In this document: one piece after another, positions 1 through 9,583 of the stretch
Layout of the letters: each line of letters begins with the position of its first letter
How positions within the stretch are numbered: the first letter of the stretch is position 1
Source of the DNA: Pseudomonadota bacterium
GTDB lineage: Bacteria > Pseudomonadota > Gammaproteobacteria > Steroidobacterales > Steroidobacteraceae
Length of the DNA: 10,725 bases
Direction: 5' to 3'
Assembly: GCA_021808195.1 (NCBI GenBank)
Contig: JAKBCE010000083.1
Span: forward strand, 1 to 10,725
Notes under the pieces: model-generated
What the model was told of the DNA's origin: nothing
The model's database searches: none
Seen by the model: only the letters and a program-made list of their open reading frames with translations
Translations under genes and position numbers: made by a program

Positions 1-102
1 CGCGCTCACCAGGTGCAGCGATTGGTTGATGCGGCTGTGGTGGTAGTAACGATGGTCGTCCCAGCGCTGCACGGCGAGGGCCTGAAGAAACGACTTGATC
101 AT
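1..102 (-). CDS. N-terminal part of a small protein, possibly Mpo1/DUF962-like (runs off left edge)
   Basis: Only the first 34 codons are inside the window; the reading frame is open to the left edge. The ATG (102-100 on the minus strand) is preceded by AGGA about 8 nt upstream, which supports the start. The visible protein begins MIKSFLQALAVQRWDDHRYY and continues with HHSRINQSLHLVSA. The spacing HH-x3-N-x3-H resembles the N-terminal signature of the Mpo1/DUF962 family (yeast Mpo1 has a YHH-x3-N-x3-H block; it is a membrane-bound Fe(II) dioxygenase acting on 2-hydroxy fatty acids). That match is from memory of a short motif, so the family call is tentative. The gene is divergent from the glycosyltransferase starting at 322, so the 219-bp gap between them should hold both promoters. 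It could equally be an unrelated small membrane protein. Confidence 0.55.
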   Translation of the reverse strand, partial: MIKSFLQALAVQRWDDHRYYHHSRINQSLHLVSA

Positions 103-321
103 GGGCGGTCCTGTTCTCGTGGCGGAGAAAATCACACCGAGCCGCTACCAAATAAAACGAATGTGTTGCCGCAATATGACGGTCGGGCCAGTTCGGATCC
201 AACAGGGCGCGACTGCAGCGCCGCGGGGCCGCTCGCCGGTGATTTTCGCTGCGGTTTCGTCAAACGGTCATGGGAAGACCGTACAAAGGGGCGGTGTGGT
301 CCGGCGGAGGTTCGCTCGAGC
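103..321. promoter_or_regulatory. Divergent intergenic region with a 6-bp dyad
   Basis: This gap separates the divergent starts at 102 (minus) and 322 (plus). It contains a relatively AT-rich patch around 149-180 on an otherwise GC-rich background, which is where promoter elements are likely, but I see no convincing -35/-10 pair. A dyad with arms ACGGTC (264-269) and GACCGT (277-282) and a 7-nt spacer lies about 40 nt before the glycosyltransferase start. It could be an operator or a leader hairpin. No gene is evident here. Confidence 0.35.
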
Positions 322-1389
322 GTGAAAACCGTGCTCATCGTGACGGATGCATGGCATCCAATGACCAACGGCGTGGTCACGACGCTGACCCAGACCGTGC
401 GCTGCCTCGAGAGCTTCGGGTACGAGGTGCGCGTCATCGAGCCGAGCGCCTTTCGCACGGTGCCGTGTCCGAGCTACCCCGAGATCCGCATCGCCGTGCT
501 GGCGCAGCGGCGCATGCGTGCGCTGCTCGGGGCGCGGCTGCCGCACGCGCTGCACATCGCCACGGAAGGGCCACTCGGCTGGGCGGCGCGGCGCTTCTGT
601 CTGCAGCGCGGCCTGCGCTTCACGAGCTCGTATCACACGCAGTTCCCGCAATACCTGCGCTCGCGCGCACCGGTGCCGCTGGGACTCTCCTATGCGCTCA
701 TCCGGCGCTTTCATGCCGCCGCTGAGCACTGCATGGTCAGTACCGCATCGCTGCACCGCGAACTGACCGCGCGCGGCTTCACCAATCTGGTGCACTGGAG
801 CCGCGGGGTGAACACCGAGCTGTTCCGTCCGCGGCCGAAGTCATTTCTCTCGCTGCCGCGGCCGATCGCCGTCTACGCGGGGCGGCTGGCGGTAGAAAAG
901 AACGTCGATGCCTTTCTCGAGATGCCCTGGTCGGGCTCGAAGCTCGTCATCGGTGACGGTCCGGAGCGGGCCCGTCTCGAGCGCCGCTTCGCGGCGGCGA
1001 CCTTCGTCGGCTACCGGTATGGGGAGGATCTCGCGGCCCATCTGGCCGCCGCCGACGTGCTGGTGTTTCCGAGCCGCACCGACACCTTCGGGCTGGTGAA
1101 CCTCGAGGCGATGGCCTGCGGGGTGCCGGTGGCGGCCTATCCGGTCACCGGGCCGATCGACGTGGTCCGCGACGGCATCACGGGGGCGCTCGATGAGGAC
1201 CTCGGCCGGGCTGCCCGGCGCGCCCTCGGGGTGGATCCGAACGACTGCCGCGAGCAGGCGCTGCGTTCGGCCTGGGAGGCGTGTGCACGCCAGTTCGACA
1301 GCCATTTAGTCGAGTGCTCGGCCGCCCCGAGTCCTCAAGCGGTACGCCGCGGCGTGCTGGTGAAGCGCTCGGAGCGGGCGCTGCCGTAG
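322..1389 (+). CDS. GT4-family glycosyltransferase (group 1)
   Basis: Cytosolic or membrane-peripheral retaining glycosyltransferase of 355 aa that would move a sugar from an NDP-sugar to a lipid or saccharide acceptor; donor and acceptor cannot be read from the sequence. The N-terminal Rossmann domain opens with VKTVLIVTDAWHPMTNGVV, and SYHTQFPQYL follows, both typical of SQD2/alpha-mannosyltransferase-like members. The C-terminal domain has the donor-binding GRLAVEKN (R188, K193) and FPSRTDTFGLVNLEAMACG. In the usual E-x7-E motif the first acidic residue is Asp254 and the second Glu262, a variant common in this subfamily. The GTG start at 322 is chosen because a GGAGG lies 11 nt upstream and family homology begins at this codon; the open frame extends back to position 13 but that stretch has no family sequence. 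Length is normal for the family. It stands alone, with the transporter behind it on the opposite strand. Confidence 0.88.
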   Translation: MKTVLIVTDAWHPMTNGVVTTLTQTVRCLESFGYEVRVIEPSAFRTVPCPSYPEIRIAVLAQRRMRALLGARLPHALHIATEGPLGWAARRFCLQRGLRFTSSYHTQFPQYLRSRAPVPLGLSYALIRRFHAAAEHCMVSTASLHRELTARGFTNLVHWSRGVNTELFRPRPKSFLSLPRPIAVYAGRLAVEKNVDAFLEMPWSGSKLVIGDGPERARLERRFAAATFVGYRYGEDLAAHLAAADVLVFPSRTDTFGLVNLEAMACGVPVAAYPVTGPIDVVRDGITGALDEDLGRAARRALGVDPNDCREQALRSAWEACARQFDSHLVECSAAPSPQAVRRGVLVKRSERALP

Positions 1390-1420
1390 CGGCGCTGCGC
1401 TCAGGAGAGCGCAGCGCCGC
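1389..1420. terminator. 14-bp hairpin between convergent genes (candidate bidirectional terminator)
   Basis: Arms GCGGCGCTGCGCTC (1389-1402) and GAGCGCAGCGCCGC (1407-1420) are perfect complements with a 4-nt AGGA loop. The hairpin includes the last base of the glycosyltransferase stop codon (TAG, 1387-1389) and covers the final codons and TGA (1403-1401) of the transporter on the other strand. It could end transcripts from both sides. Neither side has a clear T-run, so it may act as a 3'-end stabiliser or with Rho rather than as a canonical intrinsic terminator. Confidence 0.6.
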
Positions 1421-2834
1421 GGTGCCCGCTGACTTCCGCGCCGGTGTCCTGCGCGAGCGTGACGTAAGAGACGAGCCCGAGCGCGCCGAAGGCGGCCATC
1501 AGGGTCAGCGCGACGCGGAAGTCGAATGCGCTGAACGTCGAGGCATGACGCGCCAGGCGCGTGAAATTCAGAATCAGAGCCGCACCGGCCACGCCGGCGG
1601 CCATGGAGATCTGCTGAGTGAGCGAGAGCAGTACGCTCGCCGGGGCCCGCTCCTCGTCGGACACTTCGGCAAACGTGGTGAACATCAGGGCGGTGAACTG
1701 CATCGAGCGGCTGGCCCCCGCGAACAGCAGGATCAGCACGATCAGCGACTCCGGCAGCGCCGGGGAGATCCAGGCGCAGGCGGCAATGCCGCAGGCGGTG
1801 ATGGCGCCGTTGACGATGAGCACCTGACGCAGCCCGAAGCGGCGCACGATCGGGTTGGTCACGGTCTTCATCAGCAGGTTCGCCGCCATGTACACCAGCA
1901 GCAGCACACCACTTTGCAGCGGCGTCAGCCGGTAGACCACCTCGAGCATCATCGGCAGCAGGAAGGGCGTGGCGCTGATGGCCGCGCGGGTCAGTCCGCC
2001 GCCGCTCACCGTGGCGACGCGAAAGGCACGGTTGCGCAGCACCGCGAGCCGCACCAGTGGACGGGGTGTGGATTCCAGATGCCGGAATGCGCCGTAGCCG
2101 GTGGCCACCGCCGCCGCGAGCAGTCCGAGTGCGAGCGGCACCTCGATGTGCTGTCCGCCGAGCAGATCGAGCCCGTAACTGAGGCAGCCGACCGCCGCGG
2201 CGAGCCACAGGAAGCCGCGCCCATCGAATGCGGTCCGCTCACTCGCCTTGTGATTGGGGATCACCGCGAGCACGAGCGCGATGGCGATCACGCCGATCGG
2301 GACATTGACGTAGAAGATCCAGCGCCACGAGAGCGCCTCGGTGATGAACCCGCCGAGCGCCGGGCCGATCACCGGGGCGAGCAGTCCCGGCCAGACGAGC
2401 GTCGAGAGCGTCGGCATCAGCTCGCGCTTCTCGGTGCTGCGCAGCACGATCATGCGTCCGACCGGGGACATCATCGCGGCCGAGCCGCCCTGGATCAGGC
2501 GTGCGGTGATGAAGACCGTGAAGCTGCCGGCGAGCCCGCAGCCTATCGAGGCGAGCGTGAACAGACCGATCGAGGCGGCAAAGAGCGTGCGGGCGCCGAT
2601 GCGTTCGGCGAGCCACGCGCTCGCCGGGATGCACACCGCCGCGGCGAGCGCGTAGGCGGTGATGCCCTCGCTGACCCGGCTCTCGTTGGTGGCGAAGCTG
2701 TGCGCCATCGCCGGCAGTGCCGTGACGATGATGGTCGAGTCGAGGTTCTGCATGAACATCGCACAGGCGACGATCAGCGCGACGCGCATCGAGGGCCGAG
2801 CGAACGCGGCCAGGAGTTCGCGGAACCGGGGCAT
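1401..2834 (-). CDS. MFS transporter, DHA2 family (EmrB/QacA-like drug:H+ antiporter)
   Basis: Inner-membrane secondary transporter of 477 aa, the size expected for 14-TM DHA2 drug:proton antiporters that expel toxic compounds. Visible family motifs are the first-helix motif D1 LDSTIIVTALPAM with Asp32, the cytoplasmic loop motif A as LAERIGARTLF, the RLIQGGSAAMMSP stretch of helix 4, and motif C as GPALGGFITEALSWRWIFYV. Hydrophobic segments continue to near the C-terminus. The ATG at 2834 is the first Met before the first membrane segment; the upstream ribosome-binding site is weak (GGGA, close to the start). The substrate is unknown. It lies downstream of the reductase/dehydrogenase/DUF302 unit on the same strand, but 147 nt rich in hairpins separates them, so co-transcription is uncertain. 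No membrane-fusion (EmrA-like) or outer-membrane partner is visible nearby. Confidence 0.9.
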   Translation of the reverse strand: MPRFRELLAAFARPSMRVALIVACAMFMQNLDSTIIVTALPAMAHSFATNESRVSEGITAYALAAAVCIPASAWLAERIGARTLFAASIGLFTLASIGCGLAGSFTVFITARLIQGGSAAMMSPVGRMIVLRSTEKRELMPTLSTLVWPGLLAPVIGPALGGFITEALSWRWIFYVNVPIGVIAIALVLAVIPNHKASERTAFDGRGFLWLAAAVGCLSYGLDLLGGQHIEVPLALGLLAAAVATGYGAFRHLESTPRPLVRLAVLRNRAFRVATVSGGGLTRAAISATPFLLPMMLEVVYRLTPLQSGVLLLVYMAANLLMKTVTNPIVRRFGLRQVLIVNGAITACGIAACAWISPALPESLIVLILLFAGASRSMQFTALMFTTFAEVSDEERAPASVLLSLTQQISMAAGVAGAALILNFTRLARHASTFSAFDFRVALTLMAAFGALGLVSYVTLAQDTGAEVSGHRGAALS

Positions 2835-2875
2835 TGTCCCAAGTGTATCGTTTCCAGCCGGCCCGAATGCCGCTC

Positions 2876-2972
2876 TCCTCCGAAAGGAGGATGAGGCGGG
2901 GGGCCGTCCGGGGCCCCCCGGGGGAGGCGCGCTGCGCGCCGCGGCCGGTCGAACCGGTCGGCGTGCACGCCG
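2876..2972. repeat. Cluster of five consecutive dyad symmetries (terminator/regulatory candidate)
   Basis: Within the 147-nt gap between the DUF302 stop and the transporter start, five non-overlapping dyads follow one another: TCCTCC/GGAGGA with a GAAA loop (2876-2891); CGGGGGGCC/GGCCCCCCG with a 6-nt loop (2897-2920); GGCGCGC/GCGCGCC around a single T (2926-2940); CCGGT/ACCGG with a 3-nt loop (2945-2957); and the palindrome CGGCGTG/CACGCCG (2959-2972). The last lies 9 nt beyond the DUF302 stop, so read on the minus strand it is placed as a terminator. No T-run follows any of them. The role as terminator, mRNA-stabilising array or protein-binding DNA is inference. Confidence 0.5.
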
Positions 2973-2981
2973 CGCGCGCTC

Positions 2982-3374
2982 TCAGCTGCCGAGCGCCTCG
3001 ATGACCGCGGCGAGCTCGCCGCGGACCTTCTCGGCCGTGGCGCGCAGCGCGTCGTTGCCGGTGCGCTCCAGGGAGGCCACCGGATCGACGCTCGCCACTT
3101 CCACCTGGTGCTCGGCGGTCTCGCGCACGATCACGTTGCACGGCAGCAGCACGCCGAGGCGCGTCTCGCGCTGCAGCGCTTCGTGCGCCAGGCGGGGATT
3201 GCAGGCACCGAGGATGCGGTACTTCGGCGTATCGACGCCGATCTTCGCCTTCAGAGTCGCCTGGACGTCGATGTCGGTGAGCACGCCGAAGCCGTGCTCC
3301 TTCAGACGCGCGGTGACTTCGCTCACCGTTGCATCGAAGTCCTGGTGCAGAGTCTTGGCAATGTAGTAACTCAT
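2982..3374 (-). CDS. DUF302 family protein
   Basis: Small soluble protein of 130 aa covering a complete DUF302 domain. The family signature is visible as YRILGACNPRLAHEALQ (residues 52-68, Cys58) followed by LGVLLPCNVIV (Cys79), with the ordinary N-terminal DFDATVSEVTARLKEHGFGVL segment. No signal peptide or extra domain is present. The biochemical function of DUF302 is not established; members often lie beside redox, thiosulfate or stress genes. The ATG at 3374 has GAGG about 8 nt upstream. It starts 22 nt after the stop of the alcohol dehydrogenase, so the two are very likely co-transcribed. The two conserved cysteines could have a redox or ligand-binding role, which is inference. Confidence 0.88.
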   Translation of the reverse strand: MSYYIAKTLHQDFDATVSEVTARLKEHGFGVLTDIDVQATLKAKIGVDTPKYRILGACNPRLAHEALQRETRLGVLLPCNVIVRETAEHQVEVASVDPVASLERTGNDALRATAEKVRGELAAVIEALGS

Positions 3375-3396
3375 GGGGAAAACCTCGGCGGGAGTT

Positions 3397-4452
3397 TCAG
3401 CTCTTCAGAGAGGCCATGTCGATCACGAAGCGGTATTTCACGTCGGCCTTGCTCAGCCGCTCGTAGGCCTCGTTGACCTGCTGGATCGCGATGACTTCGA
3501 CATCCGCGGTGATGTTGTGTTCCCCGCAGAAGTCGAGCATCTCCTGGGTCTGGGGCAGGCCGCCGTTGACCGAGCCGCTGATGCTGCGCTCGCCGCTGAG
3601 CAGCGCGAACGCCGGAATCACGAACGGTTGCTCCGGAATTCCGACCAGGGTCAGATTGCCGTGATGGCGCAGCAGGGCGAGATAGGTGTTCAGGTCGTGC
3701 GCCGCCGAGACCGTATCGAGGATGACATCGAAGTAGCCGGCGTATTTGCTCATCTCCTCGCCATTGCGCGTGACGATCACGCCATCGGCGCCGAGCCGGT
3801 GCGCATCCTCGCGCTTGCGCGCCGAGGTGGTGAGCACGTGCACCTCGGCGCCCATGGCGTGGGCGAGCTTCACGCCCATGTGGCCGAGCCCGCCGAGTCC
3901 GATCACCCCGACGCGGGTGCCGGGGCCGACGCCCTGGCGGCGCAGCGGCGCATACGTGGTGATGCCGGCGCACAGCAGCGGCGCGGTGCCGGCCGGATCG
4001 AGGTTCTTCGGGATGCGCACGACGAAGCGCTCATCGACCACGACGCTCTCGGAGTAGCCGCCGTAGGTCACCCCGCCGGTGTGCTTGTCCGGGGAGTTGT
4101 AGGTGAGCACCGAGTTGGCGCAGAGCTGCTCGTGGCCGGCGCGGCAGTCCGGGCAGGTGCCGTCCGAGTCGACCTGACAGCCGACACCGACCAGATCGCC
4201 GGCGCGGTAGCGCGTGACGGCGGAGCCGACTGCGGTGACGCGACCGACGATCTCGTGCCCCGGTACGACCGGGTAGACCGCCGGCATCGCCGCGCTCCAC
4301 TCGTCGCGCACCAGGTGCAGATCGGAATGACAGACGCCGCAGAAGAGAATCTCGATCCGCACATCGGTCGGGGTCGGTTCGCGCCGCTCGATGGTGTGCG
4401 GGGCGAGGGGCGAGGCGGCGCTCTGGGCCGCATAGGCTTTGGCTTTGTACAT
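3397..4452 (-). CDS. Zinc-dependent alcohol dehydrogenase / aldehyde reductase, YahK-like (MDR, CAD type)
   Basis: Cytosolic medium-chain dehydrogenase of 351 aa, close in length and sequence style to E. coli YahK and cinnamyl alcohol dehydrogenases, which reduce aldehydes with NADPH. Catalytic zinc ligands are visible: CGVCHSDLH (Cys38), GHEIVG (His66, Glu67) and Cys161. The nucleotide fold shows GLGGLG (185-190), and TTSARKRED after the second strand favours NADPH. The structural-zinc loop reads DSDGTCPDCRAGHEQLC: Cys100, Cys103 and Cys111 are present, but Asp97 replaces the usual first Cys. The start MYKAKAYAAQ at 4452 is chosen over an ATG 13 codons upstream because CAGGAG precedes it by 9 nt and family homology begins there; the upstream ATG also lies inside a palindrome. 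It is the second gene of the unit after the aldo/keto reductase, with DUF302 22 nt behind. Confidence 0.92.
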   Translation of the reverse strand: MYKAKAYAAQSAASPLAPHTIERREPTPTDVRIEILFCGVCHSDLHLVRDEWSAAMPAVYPVVPGHEIVGRVTAVGSAVTRYRAGDLVGVGCQVDSDGTCPDCRAGHEQLCANSVLTYNSPDKHTGGVTYGGYSESVVVDERFVVRIPKNLDPAGTAPLLCAGITTYAPLRRQGVGPGTRVGVIGLGGLGHMGVKLAHAMGAEVHVLTTSARKREDAHRLGADGVIVTRNGEEMSKYAGYFDVILDTVSAAHDLNTYLALLRHHGNLTLVGIPEQPFVIPAFALLSGERSISGSVNGGLPQTQEMLDFCGEHNITADVEVIAIQQVNEAYERLSKADVKYRFVIDMASLKS

Positions 4453-4477
4453 CGAGTCAAACTCCTGATGAAATCGA

Positions 4478-4499
4478 GCGCCGCCGTGCACGGCGGCGC
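4478..4499. repeat. 22-bp perfect palindrome between aldo/keto reductase and alcohol dehydrogenase
   Basis: The half-site GCGCCGCCGTG (4478-4488) is followed directly by its exact complement CACGGCGGCGC (4489-4499). In RNA it would form a 9-bp GC stem with a TGCA loop. It lies 18 nt beyond the reductase stop codon and 10 nt before the AGGAG that precedes the dehydrogenase start (minus strand). It may lower read-through, punctuate the operon mRNA or bind a dimeric regulator. The downstream ATTTC is only a weak T-tract. Confidence 0.6.
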
Positions 4500-4517
4500 A
4501 GTCCGGGATCGCCCGCC

Positions 4518-7791
<3,274 letters not shown>

Positions 7792-7801
7792 GGAAGCCCC
7801 G

Positions 7802-8098
7802 ATGACGCGCCACGAATCGCGCTCCGATGAGGTGGAGTGGGTGCTGCTCGAGGCCTGTGCGGATCCGCTCGCCGCACAGGTGCTCGCCGGCCGGCTGCAG
7901 GCCGACGGTATCCCGGCGCAGGTCAGGGCGTTCGAGCCGATCCCCGGGCTCGAGCAGAACGCCGAAGTGCACGTGCCGCGTCCCTGGCTCGCCCGGGCCC
8001 GCGAGTCACTCGAGGCCCAGCGGCCGAGCGACGAGGAGCTGACCGCGCTGGCGCTCGCCGCCGCGCCCGAGACGCCGGGATCAGACGGGTCCGGCTAA
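7802..8098 (+). CDS. Small DUF2007-like protein
   Basis: Soluble protein of 98 aa. The core VEWVLLEACADPLAAQVLAGRLQADGIPAQV, followed by an acidic/hydrophobic segment and AEVHVPRPWLARARESL, matches the pattern of DUF2007, a small alpha-beta domain sometimes described as a putative signal-transducing or PII-like fold; its function is not established. The C-terminal tail is acidic and low in complexity. The ATG at 7802 is 10 nt after the peptidase stop, and its ribosome-binding site GAGGA (7790-7794) overlaps that stop codon (TGA, 7789-7791), so translation is probably coupled. Its stop codon overlaps the stop of the convergent antiporter gene. The family call rests on a short domain and is moderately sure; the existence of the gene is well supported. 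Confidence 0.8.
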   Translation: MTRHESRSDEVEWVLLEACADPLAAQVLAGRLQADGIPAQVRAFEPIPGLEQNAEVHVPRPWLARARESLEAQRPSDEELTALALAAAPETPGSDGSG

Positions 8099-9270
8099 TC
8101 GAGGACGGGTTCGGCGGCGGGACGGCGGACCAGGGTGAGTGCAGCCGCGGAGAGAAACACGACGAGCAGGATCGTGCCGTCCAGATAGGCCGGCAGGTGC
8201 AGGGTGCGGCGCGCTTCGAGGTACAGCACGGTGGTGATCAGGCCGCGCGGGGCGAGCCAGGTGAGTTCGGCGCTGAGTGTGCGTCCGAAGGGTCGAAGCA
8301 TCACGAAGCGCAGTCCGTAGATGACCGCGAGGATGATCGCGGCCGCCGCCCAGGCGCGCAGCGAGGTGAAGTCGATGAGCTTCGTCGAATACCCGAGCAC
8401 GAAGAAGAAGAATCCACGCACGGCGAAGGTCAGCTCCTGCACCAGCACCTTCAGCTCCCCGACCGTCTGGGTCGAGATCTTCTCGGCGATACGCGCCACC
8501 CCCGGGATGCGGGCGAGGACCGCCTGATTGTTCAGCATCAGTCCGAACAGCAGCACCATGATCAGCGGCGAGAGGTGCAGCAGCTCGCCGGCGGCGTACA
8601 GCGCGAACAGTCCGGCGAGCAGCGGGATGTAGCGCACGTGCGCGGTGGCGCGCGTGGAGATGGCCACGAGCGCCACGGAGCAGACCGCCGCCAGCAGCAA
8701 CGAGAGTACGCCGCCGCCGGCAAGCCCGGTGAGAAATCCCGGCAGCGTCCCACCGGAGTGCACGAGCGCGAAGAACACCAGCACCCCGAGAATGTCGGAG
8801 GTGGAACTCTCGTACACGACGAACTCGCGGGCATGCGGGCCGAGATTGCGGCTGGCGGGGATGGCGACCGAACTGCTGATCAGGGCGAGCGGAGTGGCGA
8901 GAATCGCGCCCTGGACGTAGGAGAGCCCGAGCACCTTGGCGGCGATGAGCATGAACACCCCGCCGTAGAACAGGAGCGCGAGCGTCGCCATGACGAGCGC
9001 GGTGGCGGCGAGCTTCAATCGTTCGCGCCGCAGTTCGATGTCGAGGGCGCCTTCGAGCACGATCAGCACCAGCGCGACGGCACCGGCGACGGGCACGATC
9101 GTAGTGATGCCCCGCACGACGAACCCGGCGGCCTGAAGCAGCGGTTGCGCCAGCAGGCCGAGCGCGATCATCACGACGACCGAGGGCAGCCCGGAGGCTC
9201 GATCGAGCTGCTCGACCGCAAAGGCGATGAGCAGGAATACGGCAGCCACCAGAATCGCCACGTAAATCAT
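8095..9270 (-). CDS. Cation:proton antiporter (Na+/H+ exchanger family, PF00999-like)
   Basis: Inner-membrane protein of 391 aa made almost wholly of hydrophobic helices, consistent with 11-13 TM segments. Family features include LIVLEGALDIEL in an early helix, ATPLALISSSVAIPAS (residues 125-140), where CPA exchangers have an unwound helix, and VVYESSTSDILGVLVFF with Glu154 and Asp159, placed like the ion-binding acidic residues of NhaP-type exchangers. The C-terminus ends shortly after the last helix; there is no RCK/TrkA regulatory domain. It would exchange Na+ or K+ for H+ and help pH or salt balance; the ion cannot be read from sequence. The ATG at 9270 has GAGGA about 9 nt upstream, and a Met 17 codons further up is rejected because the added residues are polar and unlike the family. 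It is transcribed alone, away from the secreted-protein gene. Confidence 0.88.
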   Translation of the reverse strand: MIYVAILVAAVFLLIAFAVEQLDRASGLPSVVVMIALGLLAQPLLQAAGFVVRGITTIVPVAGAVALVLIVLEGALDIELRRERLKLAATALVMATLALLFYGGVFMLIAAKVLGLSYVQGAILATPLALISSSVAIPASRNLGPHAREFVVYESSTSDILGVLVFFALVHSGGTLPGFLTGLAGGGVLSLLLAAVCSVALVAISTRATAHVRYIPLLAGLFALYAAGELLHLSPLIMVLLFGLMLNNQAVLARIPGVARIAEKISTQTVGELKVLVQELTFAVRGFFFFVLGYSTKLIDFTSLRAWAAAAIILAVIYGLRFVMLRPFGRTLSAELTWLAPRGLITTVLYLEARRTLHLPAYLDGTILLVVFLSAAALTLVRRPAAEPVLD

Positions 9271-9525
9271 GTGCGCGTCCTCGCGCTCCGCCGCAGAGGC
9301 GGGTCCGTTGCAGCGTAGCAACGGCGGGGGGCGGGCGCAACGGTCGCCGAGGTCTGCCGGTCATGCGAGCGCCCGGCCGCCGAGGTGCATTTCGCGGCCG
9401 CGCTGCGCGCTGCGAGCAGGTGTTGCGACTGCCGTTTCGGGGATATATTCCTGCCTCTGCAGGTGGCTCACGCGGTGCGCCTTGATGCGCGCCGAGGGGC
9501 GTGTGCGCACGTCGAGCGGGGTGCC
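9271..9525. other. Intergenic DNA upstream of the antiporter, with an AT-rich island
   Basis: No gene is evident. The antiporter promoter must lie here on the minus strand but cannot be pinned down. On the plus strand an AT island reading TTTCGGGGATATATTCC (9435-9451) includes TATATT (9444-9449); a TTGCGA at 9423-9428 is only 15 nt before it, a poor spacing. A dyad CCTGC/GCAGG with a 4-nt loop follows directly (9450-9463), and the octamer palindrome GTGCGCAC lies at 9503-9510. If transcription starts here, the message for the secreted protein would have a leader of over 300 nt. Confidence 0.35.
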
Positions 9526-9547
9526 GTTTGACACATAAGTGTCAAAC
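9526..9547. promoter_or_regulatory. Perfect 9+9 inverted repeat, candidate operator
   Basis: Arms GTTTGACAC (9526-9534) and GTGTCAAAC (9539-9547) are exact complements around ATAA. The repeat directly abuts the -35 hexamer TTGACA (9548-9553). Such a compact, AT-rich dyad is what dimeric regulators (TetR, LysR, LuxR or Crp-like families) bind, but the particular family is not recognised. Touching but not overlapping the -35 would suit either an activator or a repressor. No regulator gene is in the window. Confidence 0.65.
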
Positions 9548-9577
9548 TTGACAGGCGCGGAATGCGGCGCCTATGCT
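9548..9577 (+). promoter_or_regulatory. Sigma-70-like promoter of the secreted-protein gene
   Basis: A perfect consensus -35 TTGACA (9548-9553) is followed after 18 nt by TATGCT (9572-9577), matching four of six consensus positions. Transcription would begin near 9584. This is the best promoter in the window and stands out from the surrounding GC-rich DNA. It points at the secreted-protein gene whose start is at 9770. Confidence 0.65.
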
Positions 9578-9583
9578 CGATCA

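Noticed and set aside
13..321. N-terminal extension of the glycosyltransferase frame
   Set aside because: No family similarity, runs through the divergent gene and its promoter region; the GTG at 322 has a good ribosome-binding site.
1281..2894. 537-aa plus-strand ORF opposite the MFS gene
   Set aside because: It is rich in Arg, Gly, Glu, His and Gln with no domain pattern, and lies fully antisense to a transporter with clear family motifs; it is a GC-bias artefact.
7837..9318. 493-aa plus-strand ORF over the antiporter
   Set aside because: Gly/Glu/His/Gln-rich antisense frame overlapping both the DUF2007-like gene and the antiporter.
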